Positions 1 through 7,092 of a DNA stretch of 10,227 nt are shown in pieces. The notes under the pieces were generated by a model. It worked only from the letters and a program-made list of their open reading frames with translations, ran no database searches and was not told the DNA's origin. Origin of the DNA: Burkholderiales bacterium (lineage in GTDB: Bacteria; Pseudomonadota; Gammaproteobacteria; Burkholderiales; Casimicrobiaceae). How positions within the stretch are numbered: position 1 is the first letter of the stretch; every line of letters starts with the position of its first letter. The DNA is taken from NCBI GenBank assembly GCA_025935435.1, contig JAICVH010000052.1, forward strand, positions 1 to 10,227, in the 5' to 3' direction. A program made the translations under genes and the position numbers.

Positions 1-1053
1 CAGTGGACCGACGCGTTGCGCATGCACGAAGTCATCGAGAGCGCTGTCGACCCGGTCACTGCGCTGTCGGTCGGCCTGAAAGTCGACGCGGATGCGTTGC
101 CTGCGACAGTGAAGCAGGGCATCCTCGACGGGAGCATCGATCTCAGGAGCCCGGCAACGACGCTCGCCCTGCTGAAGCTCGACGCCGTCGTCGGCGTCAA
201 GGGTACCGTCGAAACCGTCAACGGCCGCGATACGTTGAGACGCGTCGGCATCACCTGCGCGCTGTGTCATTCGACGGTCGACAACGCGTTCGCACCCGGC
301 ATCGGCAAGCGCCTCGATGGCTGGCCCAATCGCGATCTCGATCCCGGCGCGATCATCGCGCTGTCGCCCGCCGTCGATGCGACGGCCAAACGGGTCTACA
401 ACTCGTGGGGCCGTGGCAAATACGACCCGCGCTTCAACCTCGACGGCCAGAACGGGCCGCAGGTGATTCCGCCGGCGTACGGGCTCGACGGCATCCACAA
501 GATCACGTCCACCGGGGATGGCGACGACATCGCGTACTGGAATCGTTACGTAGGCGTCACGCAGATGGGCGGGCACGGAACGTTCACCGACCGCCGCACC
601 GGCGTGAACGTCACGAATGGCACCGACGACCTCATCACGTCCAAGCTCGGTGCATTACAGGCGTACCAGCTCTCGCTGGGTGCACCCGCACCGCCGCCGG
701 GCAGCTTCGATGCTGCGGCCGCCGAGCGCGGCAAGTCGCTTTTCAATGGAAAGGCGACGTGCGCGACATGCCACACGGGCAGAGAGTTCACCGACGCGAA
801 CGAGCGTCTGCACCCGCCCTCCGATGTCGTCAGCGAACCCGAGCCCAATGGCGTGCCGAGCTATGCGTCGCGCAGCGCGACGAAGCAATACCGCACCGCA
901 CCGCTACGCGGCGTCTGGCAGCACGCGCCGTACTTCCACAACGGCACGGCGGCGACGCTCGTCGACGTCGTACGCGTCTACAACGCGCGCAAATCGCTCG
1001 CGCTGTCGGAAGCGCAGATCAGCGATATCGCCGAGTACCTGAAGTCGCTGTAA
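1..1053 (+). CDS. Di-heme c-type cytochrome, cytochrome c peroxidase-like (5' truncated)
   Basis: The reading frame is open to the left edge, so the start and any signal peptide lie outside the window; 350 codons are visible, ending with TAA. Two covalent heme attachment motifs are present: CALCH (visible residues 86-90) and CATCH (residues 254-258). Around and after the second heme are features typical of the di-heme cytochrome c peroxidase/MauG-like superfamily: a 'TAPLRGVWQHAPYFHNG' segment near the C-terminus and a final helix ending in 'EYLKSL'. Met189 in 'VTQMGGHG' is a candidate axial ligand. Family knowledge places such proteins in the periplasm as peroxide-reducing or other electron-transfer enzymes. 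The true substrate cannot be told from sequence; the protein may be an oxidase-like relative rather than a classical peroxidase. The next gene on this strand begins about 160 bases downstream and shows no functional link. The heme protein call is firm, the peroxidase activity is not. Confidence 0.85.
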   Translation, partial: QWTDALRMHEVIESAVDPVTALSVGLKVDADALPATVKQGILDGSIDLRSPATTLALLKLDAVVGVKGTVETVNGRDTLRRVGITCALCHSTVDNAFAPGIGKRLDGWPNRDLDPGAIIALSPAVDATAKRVYNSWGRGKYDPRFNLDGQNGPQVIPPAYGLDGIHKITSTGDGDDIAYWNRYVGVTQMGGHGTFTDRRTGVNVTNGTDDLITSKLGALQAYQLSLGAPAPPPGSFDAAAAERGKSLFNGKATCATCHTGREFTDANERLHPPSDVVSEPEPNGVPSYASRSATKQYRTAPLRGVWQHAPYFHNGTAATLVDVVRVYNARKSLALSEAQISDIAEYLKSL

Positions 1054-1062
1054 CGCGTCGAA

Positions 1063-1084
1063 ACGCCGTTGTCGCGGACGGCGT
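1063..1084 (+). terminator. Possible weak hairpin after the cytochrome gene
   Basis: An inverted repeat ACGCCGT / ACGGCGT (7 bp) with an 8-base loop begins 10 bases after the cytochrome stop codon. It is not followed by a run of T, so it may be a weak terminator, an mRNA 3' stabilising hairpin, or chance in GC-rich DNA. Confidence 0.25.
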
Positions 1085-1212
1085 CGAATGGCCGCAATCG
1101 AAGATTCCGCGGTCATTGACGTCGCCGTCGGTCGCCACGAGCGGCGAATGTCCGGCGGCACACGGGTTCGCGGGTAACATCGCGGCGTTGCACGAGCGTA
1201 TTCCGACCCGTG

Positions 1213-1971
1213 ATGATCCTCAAGCATGGTTTGCGCGCAATCGGCTGGCTCGCACTCGCCGTGGCGCTGATGCTGACGGGACCGCTGTTGACGCTTGCGT
1301 TCGGCAACGTCTCGATGCGCGGCGACTGGCGCGCGGCCTCGCATCGCGCAACCGGCTTGGCACCCGATCCGGCCGCCCATCCCGAAGCCGTCGTGCAGGC
1401 GTATGCGAGTCGCACGTTCGGGTGGCGCGGCGCATTCGCCGTGCATACGTGGGTGGCCGCGAAACCTGCCAACGCCGATCGCTACACGCGTTACGAAGTG
1501 ATCGGCTGGTACGCGCGCGGCGGGCACTCCGGCCTCACGATCTCGGATAGCGGCGCGCCGGACGCCGAATGGTACGGTGCGGCGCCGACGCTGATTGGAG
1601 ACCTGCGCGGCGCCGAGGCGGAAGCGGTCATCGCGAAGCTCGAATCCGAGGCCGAAGCCTACGCGGCGACTTCGTACAGCGCGTGGCCCGGGCCGAACAG
1701 CAACACGTTCGTTGCGGATCTCGCGCGGCGCATCCCCGGGATGAAACTGACGCTGCCCCCGCTTGCGATCGGCAAGGATTATCTGCCCGACGGCAAGTGG
1801 ATTGCGCGCACGCCGAGCGGCACCGGGTATCAGGTATCGCTCGGTGGCGTCGTCGGCGTGACGCTCGCGCGCGACGAAGGATTCGAGGTGAACCTGTTCG
1901 GGCTCGTCACCGGGATCGACTTCATGCATCCCGGCATCAAGCTGCCGGGAATCGGACGCGTGCCGGGTTAG
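1213..1971 (+). CDS. DUF3750 domain-containing membrane-anchored protein
   Basis: Encodes 252 residues from ATG at 1213; a GTG immediately before it (1210) is an equally possible start, and neither has a clear Shine-Dalgarno sequence. Residues about 8-30 form one strongly hydrophobic segment (LRAIGWLALAVALMLTGPL), either a membrane anchor or an uncleaved signal. The soluble part carries segments I recognise as characteristic of the DUF3750 family: 'RYEVIGWY' in the middle, 'YSAWPGPNSNTF' at residues about 155-166, then 'LPPLAIGKDYLPDG'. The length fits the family as I know it. No biochemical function is established. The conserved Pro-Gly-Pro-Asn-Ser-Asn stretch looks like a loop in an active or binding site, which is speculation. 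The upstream gap contains only a weak -10-like TAACAT at 1175-1180. The downstream neighbour is convergent, so the gene probably stands alone or follows the cytochrome gene. Confidence 0.82.
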   Translation: MILKHGLRAIGWLALAVALMLTGPLLTLAFGNVSMRGDWRAASHRATGLAPDPAAHPEAVVQAYASRTFGWRGAFAVHTWVAAKPANADRYTRYEVIGWYARGGHSGLTISDSGAPDAEWYGAAPTLIGDLRGAEAEAVIAKLESEAEAYAATSYSAWPGPNSNTFVADLARRIPGMKLTLPPLAIGKDYLPDGKWIARTPSGTGYQVSLGGVVGVTLARDEGFEVNLFGLVTGIDFMHPGIKLPGIGRVPG

Positions 1972-2036
1972 CGGCCGCGATCGTGTGGCGCGGCGTATCT
2001 GTGCGCGTCGGCCCGATCGAGCACCTCGGCCGTAGA

Positions 2037-2053
2037 GGTCGGTAACGCCGACC
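2037..2053. terminator. Hairpin between convergent DUF3750 and cupin genes
   Basis: GGTCGG and CCGACC form a 6-bp stem around the loop TAACG, in the 115-base gap where the DUF3750 gene and the cupin gene converge. The position suits a bidirectional terminator, but there is no strong T tract on either side, so this is a weak call. Confidence 0.3.
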
Positions 2054-2086
2054 GCAACGATTCATTCGCGCGCGGCCGGTGTGCCG

Positions 2087-2563
2087 TCAGATCTCGTCTG
2101 TCCAGTAATCGAGATGCTGGCCGCGACGCGTCACGTGTCGAAAGCCAGCGGCGAAGCCGCCGACCTTGTCGGAGTCCGGGTACTCGCAGATGTCGGCGGG
2201 CATCATCGTGCTGACCGACAGGTACGCGAGCTCGGCGTCGGTGTCGTTGACGATCTGGTGCGCGGTCTCCGGTCCGCCGGTCGGGCAACAGATCACGTCA
2301 CCCGCGCGTATCCGGCGCGTCTCGTCGCCGTAGCGCAGCGTGCCGCTGCCACGCACGATGAAGAACATCTCCTCTTCGGCGCGATGACTGTGAAACGGGC
2401 ACGAGCGCTTGCCCGGTGGCACGACGTCATACGAGTAGCCGAGATCCCTGGCGCCGATCAGCGGGCCGATGCGCACGCCATCACTTGCGAACTGATCGCC
2501 CTTCTCGAAATGCTCCAGTTTGACGTCGTCGATGTTGACGACGCGCTCGTCGATCACTGCCAT
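2087..2563 (-). CDS. Cupin domain-containing protein
   Basis: Encodes 158 residues from ATG at 2563, preceded at suitable spacing by the purine-rich GGGGAAG (2572-2578). Both conserved cupin motifs are visible. Motif 1 is G51-x6-H58-S-H60 followed by E64/E65 and G72 in 'FHSHRAEEEMFFIVRGSG'; motif 2 is G88-x5-P94-T-G96 with H102 and N106 in 'GDVICCPTGGPETAHQIVND'. The two His of motif 1, an acidic residue and H102 are the usual metal ligands, so a metal-binding beta-barrel monocupin is likely. The substrate is unknown; such proteins range from sugar-binding proteins to dioxygenases and isomerases. The frame runs open far upstream across the end of nrdJ, but the 158-residue start is where cupin-like sequence begins. 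The gene lies 83 bases downstream of nrdJ on the same strand with no clear terminator between, so read-through from nrdJ is possible. Confidence 0.85.
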   Translation of the reverse strand: MAVIDERVVNIDDVKLEHFEKGDQFASDGVRIGPLIGARDLGYSYDVVPPGKRSCPFHSHRAEEEMFFIVRGSGTLRYGDETRRIRAGDVICCPTGGPETAHQIVNDTDAELAYLSVSTMMPADICEYPDSDKVGGFAAGFRHVTRRGQHLDYWTDEI

Positions 2564-2646
2564 GGTTCGTGCTTCCCCGGTTGCTAACCGTCGATGTTGG
2601 GCGCCGGACCGTCTGGTGACGTCGCGTGTCCCGTGGCCTTCCCGTC

Positions 2647-5600
2647 TTACCCGCAGGCGCCCGTATACCCGCAGTCCGTACAGAAATCGCAGCCATCCTT
2701 GCGGATCATCGCTTTGTTCCCGCACTCGGGACACTTCCTGCCCGGTAGCGTCTTGTAACCGCGCTTCGCCTGCTCCGTTTCCGGCACGTCGAGGATACCG
2801 GCCGCGGCAACTGGATAACCTTCCTCGGTCAGGATGCCGAGCATCGCGTAGCGATGGATCATCAGTTGCGCGAGATAGGCGATCGTCGACGCGTACGTCT
2901 GCGCCTTGTTCGACCCCGGAATGCGTGCCATGAACTCGCCGTTGGGCTCGCCGTAGTTCAGGAGCTTGCGCAGCTTCATGCCGATCCATGCGGGGTCGTA
3001 CACGCGCATGTCGAGCGACAACGCCTTGCAGAGGCCGTCGATCACCCGCGGGTATTCGCCCGACAGCCACATCGAATACGGCCGGCGCTGGCCGTTCGGC
3101 ATGATCAGCTCTTTCAGGAACAGCACGAAATCGTCACCGGTCGTGTGATTGACGACGTCGACCGTCCACGACAGCGTACCGTCGGGGCCGGCCTTCGGTT
3201 CCTTCGTACCCATCAGCGCGTCGATGACGGGCGTCTTCCCGCCGCCTTCGTCGTCGAAGCCGCCGAGCTCGTTGACGCGATAGCGAATCAGCCTGGCGAA
3301 GCCGGACACGAGGCTCGGGACGCGCACTTTGCGGCCGTCCGGCGGCATCGCCATTTCGAACGCATCGTCGCCGACCGCCTTTTGCAGCGCGGATAGCTTC
3401 ATGTCGAGCCATGCGCGATCGTCCGTGCGCATGTCCATCGACAGCGTCTTCGCGATCGCACCCAATCCGCGCGGCTGCTCCGCGCCGTTGATCCACACCT
3501 CGAACGGGTAGGCGCGCCCGTTCTCGATGTGACCGATGAAGACGGCAAAGTCACCGAGCGGATGACGCACGACATACGTCCAGCACGGATTGCCGTTCGG
3601 CAATTCGGGTCGTCCGGGCCAGCGCAAGCTCGCGAGCGGCGGTTCGGTGGTGCGATCCAGTCGAATGCGTCGATCGGGATCGGCGGCGTCGAGATCCTCG
3701 TGCGTCGATGCGCTCGCGGCCGGAGACGCGACTTCGAGCACCGCACCGAGCACGTCGTTCGGCCGATACGTCGCGATGCCCTTGAGGCCCGCTTGCCACG
3801 CCTGGAAATACAAATCCTCGAAGGCTGCGAACGGGTAATCGGCGGGGACATTCACGGTCTTGCTGATCGCCGTATCGATGAACGGTTGCACGGCCGCGTT
3901 CATGCGCATGTGGTCCTGCGCGCTCATTTCGAGTGCGCTCACGAACGCCGGCGCGAGCATCGCCCGGGGCGTGCCATCGCTATCAGTCCAGCGTTCACCT
4001 GGCGCGCAGGCTAGCGACGGATCGAACGGCACCATCTGCACGTTCTCATCGAGTCCGTGCAGATCACGGAACACGCGATAGGCATGGTCCTCGACGAGGA
4101 ACTCCTTCATCGAGTCGTCCGGCATCCGCTTGCGCCGCGTATAGCACCAGCTGTACGCGGGCTCGATCCCGTTCGACGCGTTGTCGGCAAACGCCAGCGA
4201 GATGGTTCCCGTCGGCGCGATCGACAATAGATGGCTGTTGCGCAGGCCATGTTCGCGAATCGCGCGCTTGATCGCGTCGGGAAGGCGCGACGCGAACCGC
4301 GGCGCGGCGAGGTACTTGTCGGCATCGAACAGCGGAAACGAGCCTTTCTCCCTGGCCGTGTTCACCGATGCCCTATACGCGGCGTCGCGCATCTGCTCGG
4401 CGATGCGCGCCGCCATCGCCCGGCCTGCGTCGGTGTCGTAGCGCAACCCGAGTTCGATCAATGCGTCGCCGAGGCCCGTGAAGCCGAGTCCCACGCGCCG
4501 TTTCGCCATCGCTTCGTTCCGTTGTTGCTGCAATGGCCACGCGGTCACGTCGAGGACGTTGTCGAGCATCCGCACGCCTACGGCGACCGTCGTCGCGAAG
4601 CCGTCGAAATCGAAGTCCGCGCGCGGCGTGAACGGTTCGCGCACGAAACGCGTCAGGTCGATGCTGCCGAGATCGCAGCAACCATAGGAAGGCAGCGGTT
4701 GCTCACCGCAATTGTGGACTTCCAATCCATTGGCATCGAAGGCATGGACGCCGGCCACGGTGACGTCGTACACGTCCTCGCACTGATCGTCGACGATCGT
4801 GGCGACCGTTGCCGTAAACCGCTCGCGATTGAGACTGCGCCTATACATCGACATCAGGTGATCGAGCCTGGCCGTTTTCTCCGTATCGGCGAAGCCGACA
4901 CGCTCGGCGAATACGGCGATGTTGTCCCCGCTGATGACGAGCTCGTGCGAAGCTTTGGTGGCGTAGGACTTCATACCGCCATGGCCGTTCGGCATGGCAC
5001 GGATTTGGGCGGGACGTCTTTCGCGATAAAGCGTGGACGCAATGCCCAACCGAAGCAGCATGCGCTGCGCGGCTTGCAGCAATTGTTCATCGGACTGTGC
5101 GAGGCGCACGCTGACACCTTTCTCCTGCGTGCCCTGTACGCTGCCGTCGGCGTCGAACAGCCCGCGCAGCACGCCGCTGGTGAACGCGCTGCTCGCGCGC
5201 TCCATCTGAGGCGTTATCGTCTTGCTACCTCGGCGCAACCCCCACCTCTGCGCGAGGTCACGAAGCGGCGCGGAAGAGAGCCGCGCCTGCGCCTGATTCC
5301 TGATCGGTCGCTGAAATCCACGAAAATCGGCACGGTGATGCATCGGCGCGATTGCGGACTCGACGGCCGCCACGATGCCGGCGGCCCCGGTCGATGCATA
5401 AGCGACCGGCCCATTGCCGGTGCGCACGATATCGGGTGCCCAGACCGCGAGCGTTGCCCTGTCATCCTGAAGAGAGCCATCGCCGATCAGGAGTCCCAGC
5501 AGATAGCCTTCGCTCTCGGTGCCTGCGCTGGTCCACGTCGGCAGCGCACGGTGGTTGTGCAGGACGATTTCGTCGCCCGGGCGCAACGCTCCTGCCGGAG

Positions 5601-6744
5601 TCCATTCCAGTTCCTGAACCTGTCGCGTTGCGCGCTTGACGCGGCGAACGAGGTGATCCGGTGTCAGCCGCAACACGTAACCTTCTCGCGTCGCCACGCG
5701 CACGACCGGTTTGTTGCCCGTACAAAAGAACCCTTCGCTTTCGCTTTCGTACGCGCGTCCATGTACGGCAGCGCTGAACCTGCGACCGACGAGCTCACGC
5801 ACCTGCCGAGCCCCGTCGGTCGTCATCACCCAGGTATCCGCGGTGACGCAGGGGTTGGTCGCTTCGATCGACTCGCAATACGAGAGGTTGTTGTCGCGGT
5901 TGACCGTGTCGATGAAGACGACGCCGGGTTCGGCGTGGTCGTACGTCGAGCGCATCATCCCGCCCCACAGCGCACGCGCCGGAACGCTTCGATAAACCCA
6001 CAGGCCGTCGTGCCGCTGATGCGCGCCAGCTGCAACGAGATCTGCGGCGGGCGGCGCCTTGTGCACGAGCTCCCACGCACGATCGCCGCGCACCGCCTCG
6101 ACGAACGCATCGGTCACGGCGACCGAGATGTTGAAGTTCGTAAGGCTGCCGTCGTCCTTGGCACGGATGAACGCTTCGATGTCGGGGTGATCGCAGCGCA
6201 GGATGCCCATCTGCGCGCCGCGTCGCGAGCCGGCAGATTCGACCGTTTCGCAACTCTGGTCGAACACGCGCATGTACGAAAGCGGACCACTTGCGCGGCT
6301 GTCGGTGCCCCGCACGTGGGCGCCGCGCGGACGGATGTGCGAAAAGTCGTACCCGACGCCGCCGCCGCGACGCATCGTCTCGGCGGCCTCGTTCAGCGCG
6401 ACGTAGATGCCGACGCCTTCGCCGTCGCCGGAGATGCTGTCGCCGACCGGTTGCACGAAGCAGTTGATCAGCGTTGCCTTGAGGTCGGTGCCGGCCGCGG
6501 AGTTGATCCGTCCGCCGAGGATGAAGCCGTTTTCCTGCGCACCGTAGAACGCTGCTTCCCATTGCGCGCGTTGGTCGGGTGCTTCGACGGCTGCGAGCGC
6601 ACGTGCAACGCGCCGGCGAACGTCTTGGATGCTTCGTTCGTTCGCCTTGGCGTATTTTTCGAGCAGGACTTCCTCGGAAATCGGCTGCGGCGGAAGCGCA
6701 CGCGGCACGCGGGCGCGAAGATGTTTGGGATCGTCGATTTTCAT
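2647..6744 (-). CDS. nrdJ: Adenosylcobalamin-dependent (class II) ribonucleotide reductase, intein-containing precursor
   Basis: Encodes a 1365-residue precursor; removing the 380-residue intein leaves about 985 residues. The enzyme reduces ribonucleotides to deoxyribonucleotides in the cytoplasm, using coenzyme B12 to make the protein radical, so it needs neither oxygen nor a second subunit. Visible landmarks, in precursor numbering: Cys95 in 'LINCFVQPV' (first redox Cys), 'RRGGGVGYDFSHIRPRG' at about 126-141, 'SRRGAQMGIL' at about 183-192, Asn297-Pro298 joined after splicing to Cys679-Gly-Glu681 (radical motif NPCGE), Cys690 (second redox Cys, 11 residues after Cys679), and the phosphate-binding 'APTGTI' at 843-848. 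Two similar domains follow (about 1055-1160 and 1195-1300). A C-terminal Cys cluster (1338, 1341, 1352, 1355, 1358, 1364) looks like a zinc ribbon plus redox tail. ATG at 6744 is the first usable start, because an in-frame stop lies about 13 codons upstream; no clear Shine-Dalgarno sequence is seen. No cobalamin riboswitch is recognisable in the 155-base leader region. Confidence 0.96.
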   Translation of the reverse strand: MKIDDPKHLRARVPRALPPQPISEEVLLEKYAKANERSIQDVRRRVARALAAVEAPDQRAQWEAAFYGAQENGFILGGRINSAAGTDLKATLINCFVQPVGDSISGDGEGVGIYVALNEAAETMRRGGGVGYDFSHIRPRGAHVRGTDSRASGPLSYMRVFDQSCETVESAGSRRGAQMGILRCDHPDIEAFIRAKDDGSLTNFNISVAVTDAFVEAVRGDRAWELVHKAPPAADLVAAGAHQRHDGLWVYRSVPARALWGGMMRSTYDHAEPGVVFIDTVNRDNNLSYCESIEATNPCVTADTWVMTTDGARQVRELVGRRFSAAVHGRAYESESEGFFCTGNKPVVRVATREGYVLRLTPDHLVRRVKRATRQVQELEWTPAGALRPGDEIVLHNHRALPTWTSAGTESEGYLLGLLIGDGSLQDDRATLAVWAPDIVRTGNGPVAYASTGAAGIVAAVESAIAPMHHRADFRGFQRPIRNQAQARLSSAPLRDLAQRWGLRRGSKTITPQMERASSAFTSGVLRGLFDADGSVQGTQEKGVSVRLAQSDEQLLQAAQRMLLRLGIASTLYRERRPAQIRAMPNGHGGMKSYATKASHELVISGDNIAVFAERVGFADTEKTARLDHLMSMYRRSLNRERFTATVATIVDDQCEDVYDVTVAGVHAFDANGLEVHNCGEQPLPSYGCCDLGSIDLTRFVREPFTPRADFDFDGFATTVAVGVRMLDNVLDVTAWPLQQQRNEAMAKRRVGLGFTGLGDALIELGLRYDTDAGRAMAARIAEQMRDAAYRASVNTAREKGSFPLFDADKYLAAPRFASRLPDAIKRAIREHGLRNSHLLSIAPTGTISLAFADNASNGIEPAYSWCYTRRKRMPDDSMKEFLVEDHAYRVFRDLHGLDENVQMVPFDPSLACAPGERWTDSDGTPRAMLAPAFVSALEMSAQDHMRMNAAVQPFIDTAISKTVNVPADYPFAAFEDLYFQAWQAGLKGIATYRPNDVLGAVLEVASPAASASTHEDLDAADPDRRIRLDRTTEPPLASLRWPGRPELPNGNPCWTYVVRHPLGDFAVFIGHIENGRAYPFEVWINGAEQPRGLGAIAKTLSMDMRTDDRAWLDMKLSALQKAVGDDAFEMAMPPDGRKVRVPSLVSGFARLIRYRVNELGGFDDEGGGKTPVIDALMGTKEPKAGPDGTLSWTVDVVNHTTGDDFVLFLKELIMPNGQRRPYSMWLSGEYPRVIDGLCKALSLDMRVYDPAWIGMKLRKLLNYGEPNGEFMARIPGSNKAQTYASTIAYLAQLMIHRYAMLGILTEEGYPVAAAGILDVPETEQAKRGYKTLPGRKCPECGNKAMIRKDGCDFCTDCGYTGACG
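4711..5850 (-). mobile_element. Intein with LAGLIDADG homing endonuclease, inside NrdJ
   Basis: A 380-residue in-frame insertion, precursor residues 299-678. It starts with Cys299 right after 'ATNP' and ends with His677-Asn678 before Cys679 of 'CGEQPLPSYGCC'. Block A is 'CVTADTWVMTTDG'. Block B is 'LRLTPDHLV', with Thr361 and His364 as the TxxH pair. Blocks F and G are 'VYDVTVAGVHAFDANGLEVHN'-like (658-678), matching the usual C-terminal intein signature. Between them lie two LAGLIDADG motifs, 'YLLGLLIGDGS' (414-424) and 'VLRGLFDADGS' (525-535), whose catalytic-type Asp are Asp422 and Asp533. All residues for canonical class 1 protein splicing are there and the frame has no stop or frameshift, so splicing competence and possible homing activity are inferred. 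Hand counts of several 60-base stretches gave roughly 57-67% GC here against 60-73% in the flanking reductase; the ranges overlap, so this is only a weak hint of separate origin. Boundaries are set by the extein motif and should be exact. Confidence 0.96.
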
Positions 6745-6793
6745 CGTGAGCGCGAGAGGCGAGTCGGTGGCGGCGGCAATCCGACGTTACGGC

Positions 6794-6818
6794 ACTTGAT
6801 GCCAGTTCGACTTGATGC
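6794..6818 (-). repeat. Direct repeat pair in the nrdJ upstream region
   Basis: ACTTGATGC occurs at 6794-6802 and again at 6810-6818, a period of 16 bases (GCATCAAGT when read in the direction of nrdJ). The pair lies 50-74 bases upstream of the nrdJ start codon, where an operator could sit. I do not recognise it as an NrdR box, which is an AT-rich palindrome. No convincing -35/-10 pair was found nearby. It may be coincidental. Confidence 0.4.
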
Positions 6819-6870
6819 TGCTCAAGGCGAAGGCGACGCGTACGTGATCACCGGCATCGGCACGAAAGCA

Positions 6871-6894
6871 AAGGGCCGGCGGTGGCCGGCCCTT
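6871..6894 (-). terminator. Rho-independent terminator of tRNA-Ala
   Basis: AAGGGCCGGC (6871-6880) and GCCGGCCCTT (6885-6894) form a perfect 10-bp stem with a 4-base loop. It starts six bases after the encoded CCA of the tRNA. On the - strand the stem is followed by TGCTTTCG, a partial T tract. It should end the tRNA transcript and separate it from nrdJ, which lies further along the same strand. Confidence 0.8.
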
Positions 6895-6899
6895 CGTGA

Positions 6900-6975
<76 letters not shown>

Positions 6976-6986
6976 TATAGACACCT

Positions 6987-7015
6987 ATTATACCGGTAGC
7001 GTGCGGGTGTCCAAA
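6987..7015 (-). promoter_or_regulatory. Promoter of tRNA-Ala
   Basis: A perfect -10 hexamer TATAAT (complement of 6987-6992) lies 11 bases before the tRNA 5' end. The -35 region reads TTTGGACA (about 7008-7015); depending on the register chosen, the spacer is 15 to 17 bases. Transcription should begin around 6980, leaving a leader of only a few bases before the mature 5' end. Confidence 0.7.
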
Positions 7016-7064
7016 GCGCCCGAACGGTCGCGGCGCATGCGCGCGATGGCGGCGGACGCGCTGC

Positions 7065-7070
7065 TAAACT
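7065..7070 (+). promoter_or_regulatory. Possible -10 element for ridA
   Basis: TAAACT (4 of 6 matches to TATAAT) lies 23 bases before the ridA start codon. No clear -35 element is seen at the right distance. This is the best promoter candidate in the 117-base gap between the divergent tRNA and ridA. Confidence 0.25.
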
Positions 7071-7082
7071 GCTGATTCGACG

Positions 7083-7087
7083 AGGAG
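7083..7087 (+). promoter_or_regulatory. Ribosome binding site of ridA
   Basis: AGGAG lies 5 bases before the ATG at 7093. It is the clearest Shine-Dalgarno sequence in the window and fixes the ridA start. Confidence 0.75.
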
Positions 7088-7092
7088 CTTTC

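Noticed and set aside
3..1550. A 515-codon + strand frame over the cytochrome and DUF3750 genes.
   Set aside because: The product is an Arg-rich string without family features, and the overlapping frames carry heme motifs and DUF3750 signatures.
904..1929. A 341-codon - strand frame opposite the cytochrome end and the DUF3750 gene.
   Set aside because: It has no recognisable domain and spans the junction of two supported + strand genes.
2564..2646. Search for a terminator or small gene between nrdJ and the cupin gene.
   Set aside because: Only short, imperfect complementary stretches were found, with no T tract and no supported short open frame.
2564..3070. A longer N-terminal form of the cupin protein that would overlap the end of nrdJ.
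   Set aside because: The extra part is an out-of-frame shadow of nrdJ; cupin-like sequence begins at the ATG at 2563, which has a plausible ribosome binding site.
4711..5850. Two adjacent reductase genes or a disrupted gene instead of an intein.
   Set aside because: The frame is continuous through both junctions and the insert has all intein splicing blocks with exact rejoining of the NPCGE motif.
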